Shown: positions 1 to 12,496, numbered from the stretch's first letter. The stretch: DNA of 64,000 nucleotides from Owenia fusiformis (GCA_903813345.2 CAIIXF020000001.1:7381098-7445097), one strand, 5' to 3'. Numbers and translations: made by a program. Notes: generated from the letters alone by a model not told the origin.

Positions 1-449
1 AAAAATGTTGAACATTTAGGAATAATTTGTTCATGCAAGTTGCACTGAGAACTTTGCCTTCATTTAAACCCTAAGCCAAAATTAAACATTCACCATACTG
101 ATATTTTTACATTTTTGTCATGCAATATTTTTCAGCGATTGAATATAGTATTTTACAACAGTTGATTTGTATTATTTTTATTTAGTGTATAGTAGTCTAA
201 TTTTAGCTTATTTTACAATATATTATAATACAAGACACAAAAATGAGACAAAACTATGTTTCAATATCAAGCCCATGGTTACAAGTGACATACATTATGA
301 TGCACCATTTGAACAAATAATTCAGAAAACTAGTTCAAGTCGGATTTTAATAAAATTTGCGCTTATTGTAAAAAATTTAAGATGCCATGCATTACAGATT
401 GTCCCAATGTCCTTTTTTGGTGTATGGGGTATTGTTAACTGTGTCTTGA
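1..449. other. AT-rich DNA, nothing recognised
   Basis: No conserved coding frame, splice-bounded exon or repeat was recognised. The short open frame at 167-454 shows no known motif and runs into a minisatellite. Confidence 0.5.
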
Positions 450-569
450 GATAATTGGCTTTGCCGTGGGATAATTAGTTAAACCGGGAGATAATCAGCT
501 GAACCGGGGGATAATAGGCTGAACCCGGGGATAATTGGCTGAACTGGGGGATAATTGCCTCAACCAGGT
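450..569. repeat. 20-bp minisatellite, six copies
   Basis: Six consecutive units of about 20 bp follow the pattern GATAATTGGCTGAACCGGGG, with a few substitutions per unit. The phase is constant across the array and the flanks are unrelated. Confidence 0.85.
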
Positions 570-1099
570 TTAATATCATGTATGAAAGTTACAAATTTAA
601 AGCAAATTCAATAAAAGTTTATAAATGGAAACATTGAACCATAAATAACCAAACTGGACTTCTTTACATTAAACCTACATGTACCTTTCTATCAAAGGTA
701 CAAGAGCCTTGCGAAAATATTTTACATAAAAAACCTGAGTAGGTTAACAGATATATAATAATAATTACAATATTGAGATACATTTTCCATCTTCATCAAA
801 ATTATCAGCAAAGAAATATATTTTAGGTGACAATTTTAGCTTGACAATTTATCATTTATTCATACATACGCTTATTCATTGTTCTAGAATAACTAATTTC
901 AAAAAGTTTATTTGCAAACTAAATGTAATGTCTCATGTAATGGTACATATACTTATATATATATGTCTCAAACTTAATGCTAAAAGAGCAGAATTTCATG
1001 AACAAGGAACTGACAAGTTCATATAATTTGAAGATGGTTCCATAAAATCTTGGGGTAGGAGAAATCTTAGTTGGTATATGTTATGATAATAATTATATA
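570..1099. other. AT-rich DNA, nothing recognised
   Basis: No supported gene or clear repeat. The open frame at 841-1026 begins at a TTG codon and resembles nothing I know. Confidence 0.45.
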
Positions 1100-1747
1100 T
1101 AATATAATTCATAGTGAGATCAATAGTGCAAAAATAGTTCATTCATGGAACGAAGCGTGAAACTTTCCACATATCATCAGGATACCATTCCCTTTGATTT
1201 AAGAGCCAGAGCCATTTTTGTAGTTCACTAGAATGACCGAAAAATTGCAAATACCCCCTCCCATCAAATCCTGGGGGGAGGGGGAGGGAAGAATTATTTT
1301 TTTGTTGATTTTTTTTTCAATATGATCTATATTCATTTTTAGTATGTTATTTTCAGTGTTGAAAAACAATTTTCAAGATTGCATCAGTATTTCTCATTGA
1401 TTTTCATTGTTAAAGCCTGACCAAGGGCGACGCCCACTTTATCAACATGTTAAATATACAAGTTAATGAGTCTTCTATTATGAATAGGAAAATTACCTAA
1501 TATGGCTGAATAAAATTGACAAGATTAAGTCAGTTATTTATGTTAAGATGATAGATGCTGTAAGTCAATTTCACTATTAAAGGCTTGTGAAAGGCCACAC
1601 CCCTTTGAGATATAAAGATATAATAATATATAATTCACATTAATGATACATAATTTTTAATGAGAGCACTTTGACTAATTGATACAAGTTACCTCATTAA
1701 GTATCTTAACTGCAGTTCAAATATCCTATTTTGTGCATTTAAGCACT

Positions 1748-2980
1748 TCAACACTCTATTATCATTATCACTGACTTAGGTGCCATGTCCATTACAATCC
1801 CTGTCACACAAATACAGGGCAGTACATGCATAATATTGGCTTTAAAGCACTTGCATCTTTTTGTTGAGCACTGTTGTTTGCAGCTACATTTTACTAGCAT
1901 TTGGCATGCATCTGAAGCTTGGGGCAATGTTTTCCATACTGACACATAAATCATTTTTCCAGCCTTTGTGGTAATGGATTCCCAACTCAATTGTGAGAGT
2001 GAAGCGAGGACTGACATTGGTATAATTGTCTGGATCGAACTTATGCAACTTATGGTGGGATGTTCTCAATTTGAGCTGTTTTCTTTGTGAACATTTCTTG
2101 TCTTGCAGCATTTACAGTTGTTTCATTGTTGTCTCTATTGTATAAAATCACAACAAAACGTTCAATGATTGGCATAACTTTGGCTTACTTATTGGGATCT
2201 TCAGCCAAAGTTTTAAGTGCATTTGTCAACTCGGATAAGTAATCCAATGTTTCTACGCTGTTGTTTTTAATTTACCATGGAATCCGGATATAGTGTCTGA
2301 ACCTGTGGGGGCATGAAATAAGGGGAGACTCATAGTCCTACCATGTCAAAGAGCAGCTGCCATTTCATTTGAGATATCTTTTTTACTTTTCCCAAAGCTA
2401 TCCATTTTTGAACTTTGAGTTCTGATGATATACTGACTGTGAGACAGACAATATCAGTCTACTGTTCTAATCATCAATGTGTTCTGCCCAGACTTTACTG
2501 CACGGTGGATGTGCTTATTCATGTGTTGATGGGGAAATGTCTTGAATGGGGATCGGGGGATATGATAATACATCTTACAATACATTGTTTACATCATCTC
2601 TAATGAATTCCAATTTGATGGTAACATTGCATCTACCTTTTGGAACTGAATTAGTTGTTTTTATTGTTCCATTTTGAGATAAAGAGGGTGGGAAGGATTG
2701 GTTTTCATGTTTGAAAAACTCCTCAAGATGACTGTCTCTATTCTGACATGCAATGAACAGTCTTCAGAAGAGAGCAAAATCATTTTTTTTCAATGCTGTT
2801 TTCTTGGTAACATTCACTTTTGTTTTCTGTTCCTTAATTATTAGAAAATTGTTTCTTTTTATATACATGTAGATAGTGTCTGTTATTTGTTTAGATTTGT
2901 CATCCAGTTTTTCTTTAGTGTACAATTTGTACTGATCCTGGCCACTTTGCTCCATTTCCCAAAGATGACCCAGGTTCACA
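1748..2980 (-). pseudogene. Broken PIN-like/Cys-rich transposon protein, C-terminal part
   Basis: Minus-strand frames at 2764-2979, about 2580-2760, 1884-2111 and 1748-2017 together carry hallmarks of a multicopy invertebrate transposon-like protein. One piece reads RLFIACQNRD followed by FPPSL and NGTI. It lines up with RLLLVSKDRD, VPPSLF and DGTI in the remnant at 28476-28700. The last piece is cysteine-rich (KCSCKQQCSTKRCKCFK), like a CXC/tesmin-type zinc-binding tail. Frames are interrupted by stops and shifts, so no functional product is expected. The family assignment rests on the internal match plus remembered homologues. Confidence 0.5.
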
Positions 2981-3764
2981 AGCAGAATGTTGTTTTATGA
3001 TTATTCTCTACAAGTTTGGATCGATTAACTTAAATAGTGTTACCTTCATTTAGAAATAATGATGTTGAACTGATGTTAAACTGAAATACACGTCATCTCC
3101 ACAATTTCACATTTTACTTTGCTCATGTGCTGCCCTGAAAGACCTCATGCTCATGATTGTGCACGTAATCATGTCCTGCAATTTGATTTTACATTGTATA
3201 CTGATGGGCGTGATTTAAATAAATTATGTTCATGAGTACGAAAGAATATGATAGTATTATGGGAACTACTCACTTCTTCTGGACTGATATTGAGGATACA
3301 ATATCTTTGTTGTCTAATGAGTACAAGTCATTTGAAGTCTCCAGAAAGGATTTCCCATCTATTCTATGGTTTCTGATAATAGTTTCACATTATCTTTGAA
3401 TCTTTGTTGTATGCTTATACTTTGTTCATGATTAGATAGGTCTTCATCTTGATCATTATTTATATTGTTCTCAAATTCATGATCAGTCTGACAACCATCC
3501 AATAGAGTTGTCTGGTTGTCAAAGAGCCCCACTGCTCCACCGTTTGATTTATCTAGACTGATATTCTGCTTGTGAACCTGGTCAGTAGCACTAGCAATGG
3601 CTGAAAAGCTCCATCTTGGTAACAGTGAAGTGGCCTTTTGTGAAGGCTTCGTAGACTTCTGGATGTATTTGTTATAGTTTTAGCATATTCCTTATTTGAA
3701 CTGCTACTCAGCAAGCATATTAACAAGGTCAAAAAATGAAAAACCAGGTGATAAGCTTGCTAAT

Positions 3765-4370
3765 TGACTGGAGATAAAGAAGGAAATTGCCCTCTCTGAT
3801 AGCTCACACTTAGTTAAGGCACAGTATTTCGATTCAAATAATCGGAAACCAAAACTTAAAGACTGGTACATTCTGTTGGTCAGCACACCATTCATCAAAC
3901 TCTTTATCACTTCATCATCTAGATTCTGGACAGCTGTATATGTAGTATAGGCTCTCTTGAGAATTTAGAGACAGCAGGCTGTGACTGTGGCGGCCCTTCA
4001 GGTTTTGGTTCAAACCCATAAAAGAGGTTTAATAGCCTAAATGTTCAGCATATGAAAAGTGGGCGTCGCCCATGACTAGTCTTTAACAACTATGAAAATC
4101 AAAGAGAAACCATCTGGAAATAAAGAGGAAAATTCTCCTGTCCTATAGCCCTCACATAGTCTAGGCACAGTATTTCAATTTAAATAATCAGAAACCAAAG
4201 CCTGAAGACTGGTACATTCTGTTGGTCAGCACACCATTCATGAAACTGTTTAAGCACTTGGTCAGCACACCATTCATCAAACTGTTTAAGCACGTCATCA
4301 TCTAGATTCTGGACAGTTGTATCTGTAGCATAGGTTTTCTTCAGGAGAATATAGAGACTCGACATACATG
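3765..4370 (-). repeat. Direct duplication of about 200-250 bp inside the relic
   Basis: The segment at about 3765-3965 is repeated at about 4110-4370. Both copies contain GACTGGTACATTCTG, GGTCAGCACACCATTCAT and CATCTAGATTCTGGACAG. The second copy also has a short internal duplication of the GGTCAGCACACC part. The minus strand of the first copy keeps an open frame (3704-3910) of unknown product that would lie N-terminal to the remnants at 1748-2980. Confidence 0.7.
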
Positions 4371-4378
4371 TACATAGC

Positions 4379-4862
4379 AGGGCTGTCAACTTGGGACCAC
4401 CTAATATGAGTGACTTCAAAATGTTGGACACCTAAGTCCAAATCTGAACACTTTTGTCCAAATTTTGAACACCTTTGGCCAACTTTTAAACACCTTTGGC
4501 CAAAGTTTGAGCACCTTTGCCAAACTTTGATCACCTCAAATTTTTCGCGCTCGCTAAGCTCGCCATGTCGTCAACGGGGGGGGGGTAGGTACGAAAATTT
4601 CCTATGAACATGCGTGACATATACGGGATTCGCGTGACAAATCCGAACACATTGCGTTCGGTTTTTTCCGACGTTCGTATTTTTACCGTATCGTAAACAT
4701 TTTTCGAAAAATTTCTACAGAAATATTTTTGCTTGACAATTACCAGGTAAATTGCGTATTTGCGTGACATTTTCTGTCACGCAAAAAAAACTGGCGTGAC
4801 TTCAAATTCTTCAGCAAATGCGTGACAAATATGCAAATTGCGGGACAGTTGACAGGCCTGAC
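4379..4862. mobile_element. MITE-like element with short terminal inverted repeats
   Basis: The left end reads AGGGCTGTCAACT and the right end reads AGTTGACAGGCCT, an inverted pair. The interior has degenerate short repeats (GAACACCTTTGGCCAA and similar) on the left and repeated GCGTGACA words on the right. No coding capacity is seen. Confidence 0.55.
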
Positions 4863-5539
4863 ATAGAATAGTGGATACATGTTGTAGATCTGGGACATTT
4901 GTTGCTCGCTTTCTTCTTTCTTCTAAACAGGGGTGTGATATGTTATGAGCCTTTAAGAAGTCAAATTCTAAGATTAATTATAGCACCTAACATCAAAATG
5001 GTATCTGGTCTTATCCAGAAGGCTGAATTACATTCATTTATTCAACGCATGATAGAGATTTAATAACCTAAATGTTCAAATTATGAAAAGTGGGCGTCGC
5101 CCATGATTAGTCTTTAACAATGATGAAAATCGATGATAAATCATCTTGTTATGTTTGCAAAATTTCTTTACCATGAAAATAGCACACTAAAACTGTGGTA
5201 TGACCATATTCAAAGAAATTTTTTTATGAAAAAAATATTCCTATATCTCCCCACCCCCACGGGATTTGGTGGGAGGGGGTACTTACTATTTTTTTATCAT
5301 TCTAGTGGACCACAAAAATGGCTCTGGCTCTTAAATCAAAGGGAAAGGTATTCTGATGATATGTGGAAAGTTTCATGCTTCGTTCCATGAACAAACTATT
5401 TGCCTGTTTTCTTGCACTATTGATCTCGCTATCAATGATTATATGATTTAGAATTTAATCTTGACATTTACCTTACAATTATGTTTCAGCATACGTTTTA
5501 TTGTTGACTGTTGCTTTGTCATTTTCTAGCAACATGGAA

Positions 5540-7252
5540 AATAGTACCGTGGGTACTGGGCTCACATGGTGTTGCTCAAAAGTGAATGATGGCTAAAATA
5601 AAATGAAAGAAAAGAAAAAAAAAATGGATATAATTTTTTTCTGATTTTTTGTAATAAAATTATTTCCAGCCACTTGCCACTATTTTGGACTGACTGAGAG
5701 ACAGATGGACAAATAGATGTTAAGTAAAATGGCAGAAAAAAATGGATATAATTTTTGGCCAATTATTTGTAACAAAATGATTTCATACAACTACTCTTTA
5801 CAGTGACATGGCTTTTTGCAATGCAGGACACCTGAAATAATTTGTAAAGCTAGGAAATGGGCCAAAAGTGAATTTCGCGAGACAAGAATGGTGACCATTT
5901 TGAAAATAGATGAGCTTTTGAACCAAGAGTCATAGGAGAGTTTTTTGTATTGATGTAGAACAAAATTAACTTAAAACGGGAATCCTACCGACAGAGGTTT
6001 TAAGGCAAATGGTCCAAAAGTGGATTTCGCGAGACAGATGGACAAATCAATGTTAACTAAAAAGGCTGAAAATAAAAAAAATGGATATAATATTTTGCTG
6101 ATTTTTAAAAAATGGATATAATTTTTTGCTGATTTTTTGTAACAAAATTATTTCAAGCCACTTGCCGCTATTTTGGACTAACTGAGAGAAATCGATGTTA
6201 AGTAAAATGGCTGAAAAAATGGATATAATTTTTTGCCAATTATTTGTAACAAAATTATTTCATACAACTACTCTTTACAGTGACATGGCTTTTTGCAATG
6301 CAGGACACCTGAAATAATTTGTAAAGCTAGGAAATGGGCCAAAAGTGAATTTCGCGAGACAAGAATGGTGACCATTTTGAAAATAGATGAGCTTTTGAAC
6401 CAAGAGTCATAGGAGAGTTTTTTGTATTGATGTTGAACAAAATTAATTTAAAACAAGAATCCTATCGACAGACGTTTTAAGGCAAATGGTCCAAAAGTGG
6501 ATTTCGCGAGACAGATTGACAAATCAATGTTAACTAAAATGGCTGAAAATAAAAAAAAATGGATATAATATTTTGCTGATTTTTTGTAACAAAATTATTT
6601 CATATATCTACTCTTTACATTGACAAGGATTTTTACAATGTAGGACACCTGAAATTAGCTAGAAAATGGGTCAAAAGTGAATTTCGCGAGACAAAATTGG
6701 CGGCCATTTTGAAAATAGGTGAGCTTTTGAACCAGGAGTCATAAGGGAGTTTTCTGTATTGATATTGAACAGAAATAACTTAAAACAGGAATCCTATCGA
6801 CAGAGAGGTTTTAAAATGTGCCACTGTTGTTGACGGAAAAGTGGATTTCGTGAGTCAGATGGACAAATCAATGTTAACTAAAATGGCTGAAAATAAAAAA
6901 AATGGATATAATTTTTTGCAACAAAATTATTCCATATATCTACTCTTTACATTGCCATGGATTTTTACAATGTAGGATACCTGAAATCATTTGTAAAGCT
7001 AGGAAATAGGTCAAAAGTGAATTTCGCGAGACAAAAATGGTGGCCATTTTGAAAATAGGCGAGCTTTTGAACCAGGAGTCATAGGGGAGTTTTCTGTATT
7101 TATGTTGAACAGAAATAACTTAAAACAGAAATCCTATCGACAGAGGTTTTAAAACGTGCCACTATTGTTGACAGAGGGCGGACGCACGCACAGACAGATA
7201 GACAGACAGACAAGTGAGTGATTGCAAAAGCTCACCATGTGAGCTAAAAAGG
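5540..7252 (+). mobile_element. Repeat element family A, copy 1 (tandem core)
   Basis: It begins with GTACCGTGGGTACTGG and GCTCACATGGTG and ends with a GGAC/GACA-rich tract followed by CTCACCATGTGAGCTAAAAA. The two ends form inverted repeats around CTCACATGGTG. The core is about four tandem units of roughly 300-470 bp; each contains GCAGGACACCTGAAAT, GTGAATTTCGCGAGAC and AATCAATGTTAACTAAAATG. There is no gene. The architecture resembles the pearl/HINE-type non-autonomous elements of marine invertebrates; that link is an inference. Confidence 0.75.
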
Positions 7253-8452
7253 TTAATACTTCTAACTACAAGAACACAAATGTGTACAAAATGTCCCCAC
7301 CTATGGGTGATCCCGTCAAATGGTTATCCTAAAAATGAATAGACAAGACTTTACCGACACAATTTGAGGATGGAAAATCCAAAATGGCCACCTTAAAATT
7401 TACCCAGAATGCCAAAAAATTAGTCAGTTCTAGATTTTCATACTAAGAACCACCCCTGAAAATTTGAAATTGATCCGTCACACAGTTAACCAGAAAACAT
7501 GTAAAAAAGACTTTACAGACAAGATTTCAGGATGGAAAATCCAAAATAGCTGCCTTGACATTTATCCAGAATGCCAAAAAACTAATCTGTTCTAGATTTT
7601 CATACGAAGAATCATCCGTGAAAATTTGAAATTGATCTACCAAACGGTTCACCTGGAAATGCATAGACAAGACTACAGACAAGATTTTAGGAAAGAAAAT
7701 CCAAAATGGCTGCCTTGACATTTATCCAGAATGCCAAAAAACCAATCAGATCTAGATTTTCATACTAAGAATCATCCCTGAAAATTTGAAATTGATCTAC
7801 CAAACGGTTCACCTGGAAATGCGTAGACAAGACTTTACAAACAAGATTTTAGGACAGAAAATCCAAAATGGCTGCCTTGACATTTACCCAGAATGCCAAA
7901 AAACTAATCAGATCTAGATTTTCATACTAAGAATCATCCCTGAAAATTTGAAATTGATCTACAAACGGTTCACCTAAAAACGCGTAGACAAGACTTTACG
8001 GGCAAGATTTTAAGACGGAAAATCCAAAATGGCTGCCTTGACATTTATCCAGAATGCCAAAAAACTTATCAGATCTAGATTTTTATACTAAGAATCATCC
8101 CTGAAAATTAGAAATTGATCTACCAAACGGTTCACCTGGAAATGCGTAGACAATACTCTACAGACAAGATTTTAGGATGGAAAATCTGAAATGGCTGCCT
8201 TGACATTTACCCAGAAAGCCTAAAAACTAATCAGATATAGATTTTCATACTAAGAATCATCCCTGGAAATTTGAAATTGATCTACCAAACGGTTCACCTA
8301 GAAATGTGTAGACAAGACATTACAGACAAGATTTTAGGACGGAAAATCCAAAATAGCTGCCTTGACATTTACCCAGAATGCCCAAAAACTAATCAGATCT
8401 AGATTTTCATACTAAGAATCATCCCTGAAAATTTGAAATTGATCTACGAAAC

Positions 8453-10848
8453 CATGACCAAAATCTAATCAAATCTATTGATAATATGACCAAGAATGAT
8501 AAGAATTACTGGAAAATTATTAGATCTTTCCTTGGAAACAATTTTAAGAAATCAGAAATAGCATGCATTATAGATGACAGAACTGGTATCCCAATTAATA
8601 AAAACCTGGACATAGCCAATTCTTTTATGAAATATTTTTCTGGTAAAAATCACATGGAGATCAACAACAACGACACACTACCAAACTTTCCATCGAGAAC
8701 AAATTCCTTCATTATATCTGCAATTACCAACCAACATGAGATAATGAAACTTATACTTAACCTAGATACTTCAAAAACATGCGGTCCTGATAACATAACC
8801 AATAAAATGTTAAACTTAACAGCCCATACACTTTCAAAACCACTCTCTAAATTATTCAATAAGCTTTTGACAAAAAATATTTTCCCGGAAACATGGAAAA
8901 TTGGTAGTGTCTGTCCAATTTTTAAAAAAGATGACAAGACAAATATAAAAAAAAATTATAGACCAATTATGCTCCTAAATACCCTATCAAAGCTCTTTGA
9001 AAAAGTTCTTGCTGATCGAATTAAAAAACATCTTATACAAAATGATTTACTTTTTAAACATCAATCTGGTTTCCTGCCTGGCCACAGTACACACTCTCAA
9101 CTTTTAGCTATTGAGCACTACCTGCAATGCACTTTCGAGGAAGGCAAAGCCTCTAAATCAATATTCCTTGATATTTCGGCCGCTTTTGATTGCGTACCAC
9201 ATAATCTTCTATTGCTTAAACTTAAATCTTACGGTATCCAAGGCCAACTGCTCAATGTACTCAAATCCTATCTGAATGACAGAAAATTCTTTGTTAATGT
9301 AGGTGGCGAATCTTCAAAACTTTCTGATACTAATTTTATTAACTGTGGCGTCCCACAGGGGTCTATTCTAGGGCCTATTCTATTTATCTTGTACATTAAT
9401 GATATTCCTGACAACCTGGGTGGCCAGTGCTACATCTATGCTGATGATACCTCTTTACATTTTAAACTTGATCCAAAAGACCCCACTAATGTTGATGATT
9501 CTGTTAAGTCAAGCCTAGAAAGCATTGAACAATGGTCAACTACTTGGAAACTACAGTTTAAACCAGAAAAAAGTCATGAACTGATATTTCATAAACCTAG
9601 AACACGTATTAATGATATCAGTCCATCTAATCTTAATAATATGGAAATAGTTAGAGCTGATTCCCATAAACACCTTGGTTTCACGTTTGATCCCTGCTTA
9701 ACACACAAGCACCATATAAGTAACATCTATGATAACGTAACAAAAATGTTGAATCCATTTAAAAAACTCAAAAACAAAATAGGATCTAGTCATTTGGAGA
9801 CAATCTTCAACTCCTTCATATTGCCCCATTTTGATTATGGTACCATCATTTACAATAGTTCTTCCAAATATCTACTTCAAAGGCTCGATAGATTATATTA
9901 TAAAGCTGCTATCTACTGCTCAGGTTGTATTCACGGGAGCAGCACAGATAAAGTACTAACGCTACTTCAATGGCCATCTCTTGACACTAGAAGAAAAATG
10001 TTTATAAACAACTTTATGTACAAAATAGTCCATGGTCCTAACCCTAAATTTCTTGATGACATATTTGATAAGTTCAAAAAACCAGAAACTCGAAACTTGC
10101 GTAACACTGATGAGTTCATTATACCAAAATGCTCTGAACGGTACAGAAATTCAGCGGTACCCTCTGCAATCTCCAACTGGTTAGCCCTGCCAAATACATT
10201 AAAGAGTAAAGCTACTATCCAGAATTTCAAGAAACATCAAAAACTGCTTTTCAAAAATCCAATAAATGTCATCACAACCAGCAAACTGAACCTCACAAGG
10301 AGCCATGAGATAATAGTAAATAAATTCAGGGCCGACTTTTTATTTAAGGCCCAACTATATGCTCATAACTTTAGCAATATTGACAACCCAAACTGTTCAT
10401 GTGGACATCCACAAACAGTTAAACACTTCTTTTTCCACTGTGCTCATTTGACACATGCCAGGGATGAATTTAATCAATACCTGAAAAACCTGATCCCTGA
10501 AATTTTTGACAGGCAAATCTCTCAGCATAAATATCTTGAAGTTCTGAAATATGGCTCAACTGAAATCTCTATCGAACTTAATTCGAAAATGATGACCAGG
10601 CTAGCTTCCTTTATAAAAGCCAATATATGATTTTCCCTCCTTAAACATCTTTTATCTCCATTAACTGTTTCCCACGCCAAGCACCCCCCCCACAACCCCA
10701 AAACTACTGTTAACATTGCTCCTTATATTATATTTCATTAAGTTCCATCAATTCTTCTATAATGCCATGCATGTATTTGGCGATTGAAGATTTTGTAAAT
10801 GTTATGTAATGAATGAGGATAATTAATAAATAAATAAAAAAAAAAAAA
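8453..10848 (+). mobile_element. 5'-truncated LINE (non-LTR retrotransposon) insertion
   Basis: The insertion is flanked by a perfect 11-bp target duplication, ATCTACGAAAC, at 8442-8452 and 10849-10859. It lies inside a satellite unit of element family C and ends in an A-rich tail with AATAAATAAATAAA. Only the reverse transcriptase half of the second ORF is present, so it is 5' truncated. The frame is open from the junction onward, which with the perfect duplication suggests a recent insertion. Confidence 0.92.
8486..10630 (+). CDS. LINE reverse transcriptase, ORF2 fragment
   Basis: This 714-residue open frame copies element RNA into DNA at a nicked target. Reverse transcriptase motifs appear in order: a template-binding block (SGFLPGHSTHSQL, about residue 192), a first catalytic Asp block (FLDISAAFD), GVPQGSILGP, and the active site YADDTS near residue 322. 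The C-terminus has a Cys/His cluster (CSCGHPQTVKHFFFHC), as in Jockey/I/CR1-group elements. The endonuclease domain is missing because of 5' truncation. The frame continues upstream of the first ATG for 11 codons to the insertion junction, so that ATG is not a true start. The exact clade is not certain. Confidence 0.93.
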   Translation: MTKNDKNYWKIIRSFLGNNFKKSEIACIIDDRTGIPINKNLDIANSFMKYFSGKNHMEINNNDTLPNFPSRTNSFIISAITNQHEIMKLILNLDTSKTCGPDNITNKMLNLTAHTLSKPLSKLFNKLLTKNIFPETWKIGSVCPIFKKDDKTNIKKNYRPIMLLNTLSKLFEKVLADRIKKHLIQNDLLFKHQSGFLPGHSTHSQLLAIEHYLQCTFEEGKASKSIFLDISAAFDCVPHNLLLLKLKSYGIQGQLLNVLKSYLNDRKFFVNVGGESSKLSDTNFINCGVPQGSILGPILFILYINDIPDNLGGQCYIYADDTSLHFKLDPKDPTNVDDSVKSSLESIEQWSTTWKLQFKPEKSHELIFHKPRTRINDISPSNLNNMEIVRADSHKHLGFTFDPCLTHKHHISNIYDNVTKMLNPFKKLKNKIGSSHLETIFNSFILPHFDYGTIIYNSSSKYLLQRLDRLYYKAAIYCSGCIHGSSTDKVLTLLQWPSLDTRRKMFINNFMYKIVHGPNPKFLDDIFDKFKKPETRNLRNTDEFIIPKCSERYRNSAVPSAISNWLALPNTLKSKATIQNFKKHQKLLFKNPINVITTSKLNLTRSHEIIVNKFRADFLFKAQLYAHNFSNIDNPNCSCGHPQTVKHFFFHCAHLTHARDEFNQYLKNLIPEIFDRQISQHKYLEVLKYGSTEISIELNSKMMTRLASFIKANI

Positions 10849-11274
10849 ATCTACGAAACGGTTCAAAAAGCTACTAAATAGTTAAAGTATGAAAACTGAA
10901 AAACACCATTCGATATGATACAAAGTATTATCGCGAGCTAACTTTTCTTAAAACATTCAAAATGGCTGACATAACTGAGCTAACAGGTCCAAACCTAATC
11001 AGATGTAGAATGAAGTGAGCTGAACAAGATTTTAAAGTTTTAAAAGCAACTGTAAAGCCATTTTTTTAAAGTTTGCAGACAAGGATTTTAGCATTTGACT
11101 TCAAAATGGCCGACAGGAAGTAGGTATCGAGTTAAATTTTTTCATCCACATCCCTGAAAATTTGAAGGTGATATCTGTAGCGGTTTTTGGAGAAAACTGC
11201 CGGACGTATGGACGGACAGACAGACGGACGCGCCTAGGCCGACAATATGGCCCCACACTATGTAGTGGGGACAT

Positions 11275-11596
11275 AATAAGTAGTATTTTAAGAATGAATA
11301 CCTGAAAAGTGAGTTATAAAACTATATAATTTGGCAATGCATTTCATCCTACCTAAATGGGCAAAGAAAGAAATGCATTCTCGTCTAGACCCAGACTAAA
11401 ACTGTAGAAATACAGCCACTCTACAAAGTAGTAAATCCCACTGATCAAATCACTCATTTCGAAATTTCACGACAGTAGTGTCCAGGCAGTAGCAGTGTCT
11501 CCTTTTAGCAAAAACTATTTCGTGACATATATAAATTCATTTTGAATAACCATTTCCCTCAAAATGGAAAATAGGACCCACGGTCCTGTGCTCACA
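11275..11596. other. Spacer between repeat elements
   Basis: No gene or repeat was recognised between elements C and E. Confidence 0.4.
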
Positions 11597-12496
11597 CAGT
11601 TTGGAACCTTCAGAGGAATGTATATCCTGACTTTCCAACAAAGATATTGATTTGGATTTGTAGTCTCGAACTTTGAGAAACTTGTACAGTTGTGTGACCT
11701 AGTTTGATGACCTTTGACCTTGAAAATTTTACTTATTTAGAGCTCAGTAAGGTCTTTTGTGATTAAGCTGACCAAAATTTACATCCAAAAATCAATTTGA
11801 AAAATCAACTTTTTTGACCTTTCAAAGGTCACTGAAGGTCAAGTAAATCCTAAAACTAATGTCAGATTTGAACTCCTGGTAACTTGTAGATGCTTTTCAT
11901 AAAAAAAATGGTCAAATTGAAGCAAGTTGAAAAATAACTTATTTTTACTGTTTTTTTTACGTCAAATATCTCAAAAACTGTAAAAATTTGATGCTGGCAT
12001 GTATTGAGCAATATTTAGGGAATGCTTAAATCTATTTATGATGTAATTCATTGCAAGAAATGATCAAGTATAAGGCAAACTTTGAGAAACTTGTCAATCA
12101 CAAAACCTGCCATTGACTTTTAAATAAGTTTCCTACTTTTTGTCAAATTTTATAGAGTAAACACCAAAAACTGTAATTCCAAGAACTTTGAAATCTTCAG
12201 AGGACATAAGTTGCATATACAGCAACTACTACAAGTTATTTGAAAGTTCTACTTCAACAAAGTGTCTAGTATTTACAGAAAATTTGACTTTTTGACGTCA
12301 AAATCAGCAATTTCTCGGAAACCGGGCGAACTTGGGAAATGGCGATGATAGGTCAAATAGGCATTATGGATATGCATAAAATGACTGTGGATATGACTCA
12401 ATCCGAATAGCAGTTTAAATTTGTGCAGCCAATGTTGACGGACGGACCAATGAACGGACGGACGCCTGGTCGATCCCATAGGCTCACTGTGTGAGC
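11597..12496 (+). mobile_element. Repeat element family E
   Basis: Ends are inverted copies: GCTCACACAGT at the left and ACTGTGTGAGC at the right. A GGACGGACCAATGAACGGACGG tract lies just inside the right end, as in families A-D. The interior has TTTGACCT/AGGTCA-rich words similar to the core of the element at 34563-35152. No coding capacity was seen. Confidence 0.65.

Larger units (their letters stand above)
1100..5435 (-). mobile_element. Decayed inverted-repeat DNA transposon remnant
   Basis: The block is bounded by inverted copies of one sequence. At about 1100-1455 it reads GATCAATAGTGCAA, then a segment with AGAGCCAGAGCCATTTTTGT, then GGGCGACGCCCACTTT. At about 5065-5435 the same string appears in reverse complement. 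The GGGCGTCGCCCA motif also occurs internally near 1580 and 4060. Between the ends, the minus strand holds broken coding remnants that match the protein of the larger transposon at 25661-31610. The exact termini and any target duplication are unresolved, so treating the block as one element is an inference. Confidence 0.55.
7291..11274 (+). mobile_element. Repeat element family C with about 160-bp satellite core, split by a LINE
   Basis: Ends are ATGTCCCCAC (7291-7300) and GTGGGGACAT (11265-11274), an inverted pair. The right end is preceded by a GGACGGACAGAC tract. The interior from about 7330 to 8452 holds about seven tandem units of roughly 160 bp, each with GACAAGATTTTAGGA, AAAATCCAAAATGGCTGCC and CATCCCTGAAAATTTGAAAT. 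A LINE interrupts the last unit; sequence resumes at 10849 and continues to the right end. Confidence 0.75.

Noticed and set aside
7180-7225. CRISPR-like impression from regularly repeated units with GACA/GGAC tracts (also near 16500 and 25140)
   Set aside because: Animal sequence with long diverged tandem cores and microsatellite tracts. No short identical repeats separated by unique spacers.
8650-10716. Minus-strand ORFs opposite the LINE
   Set aside because: Antisense shadows of the reverse transcriptase frame without any motif.
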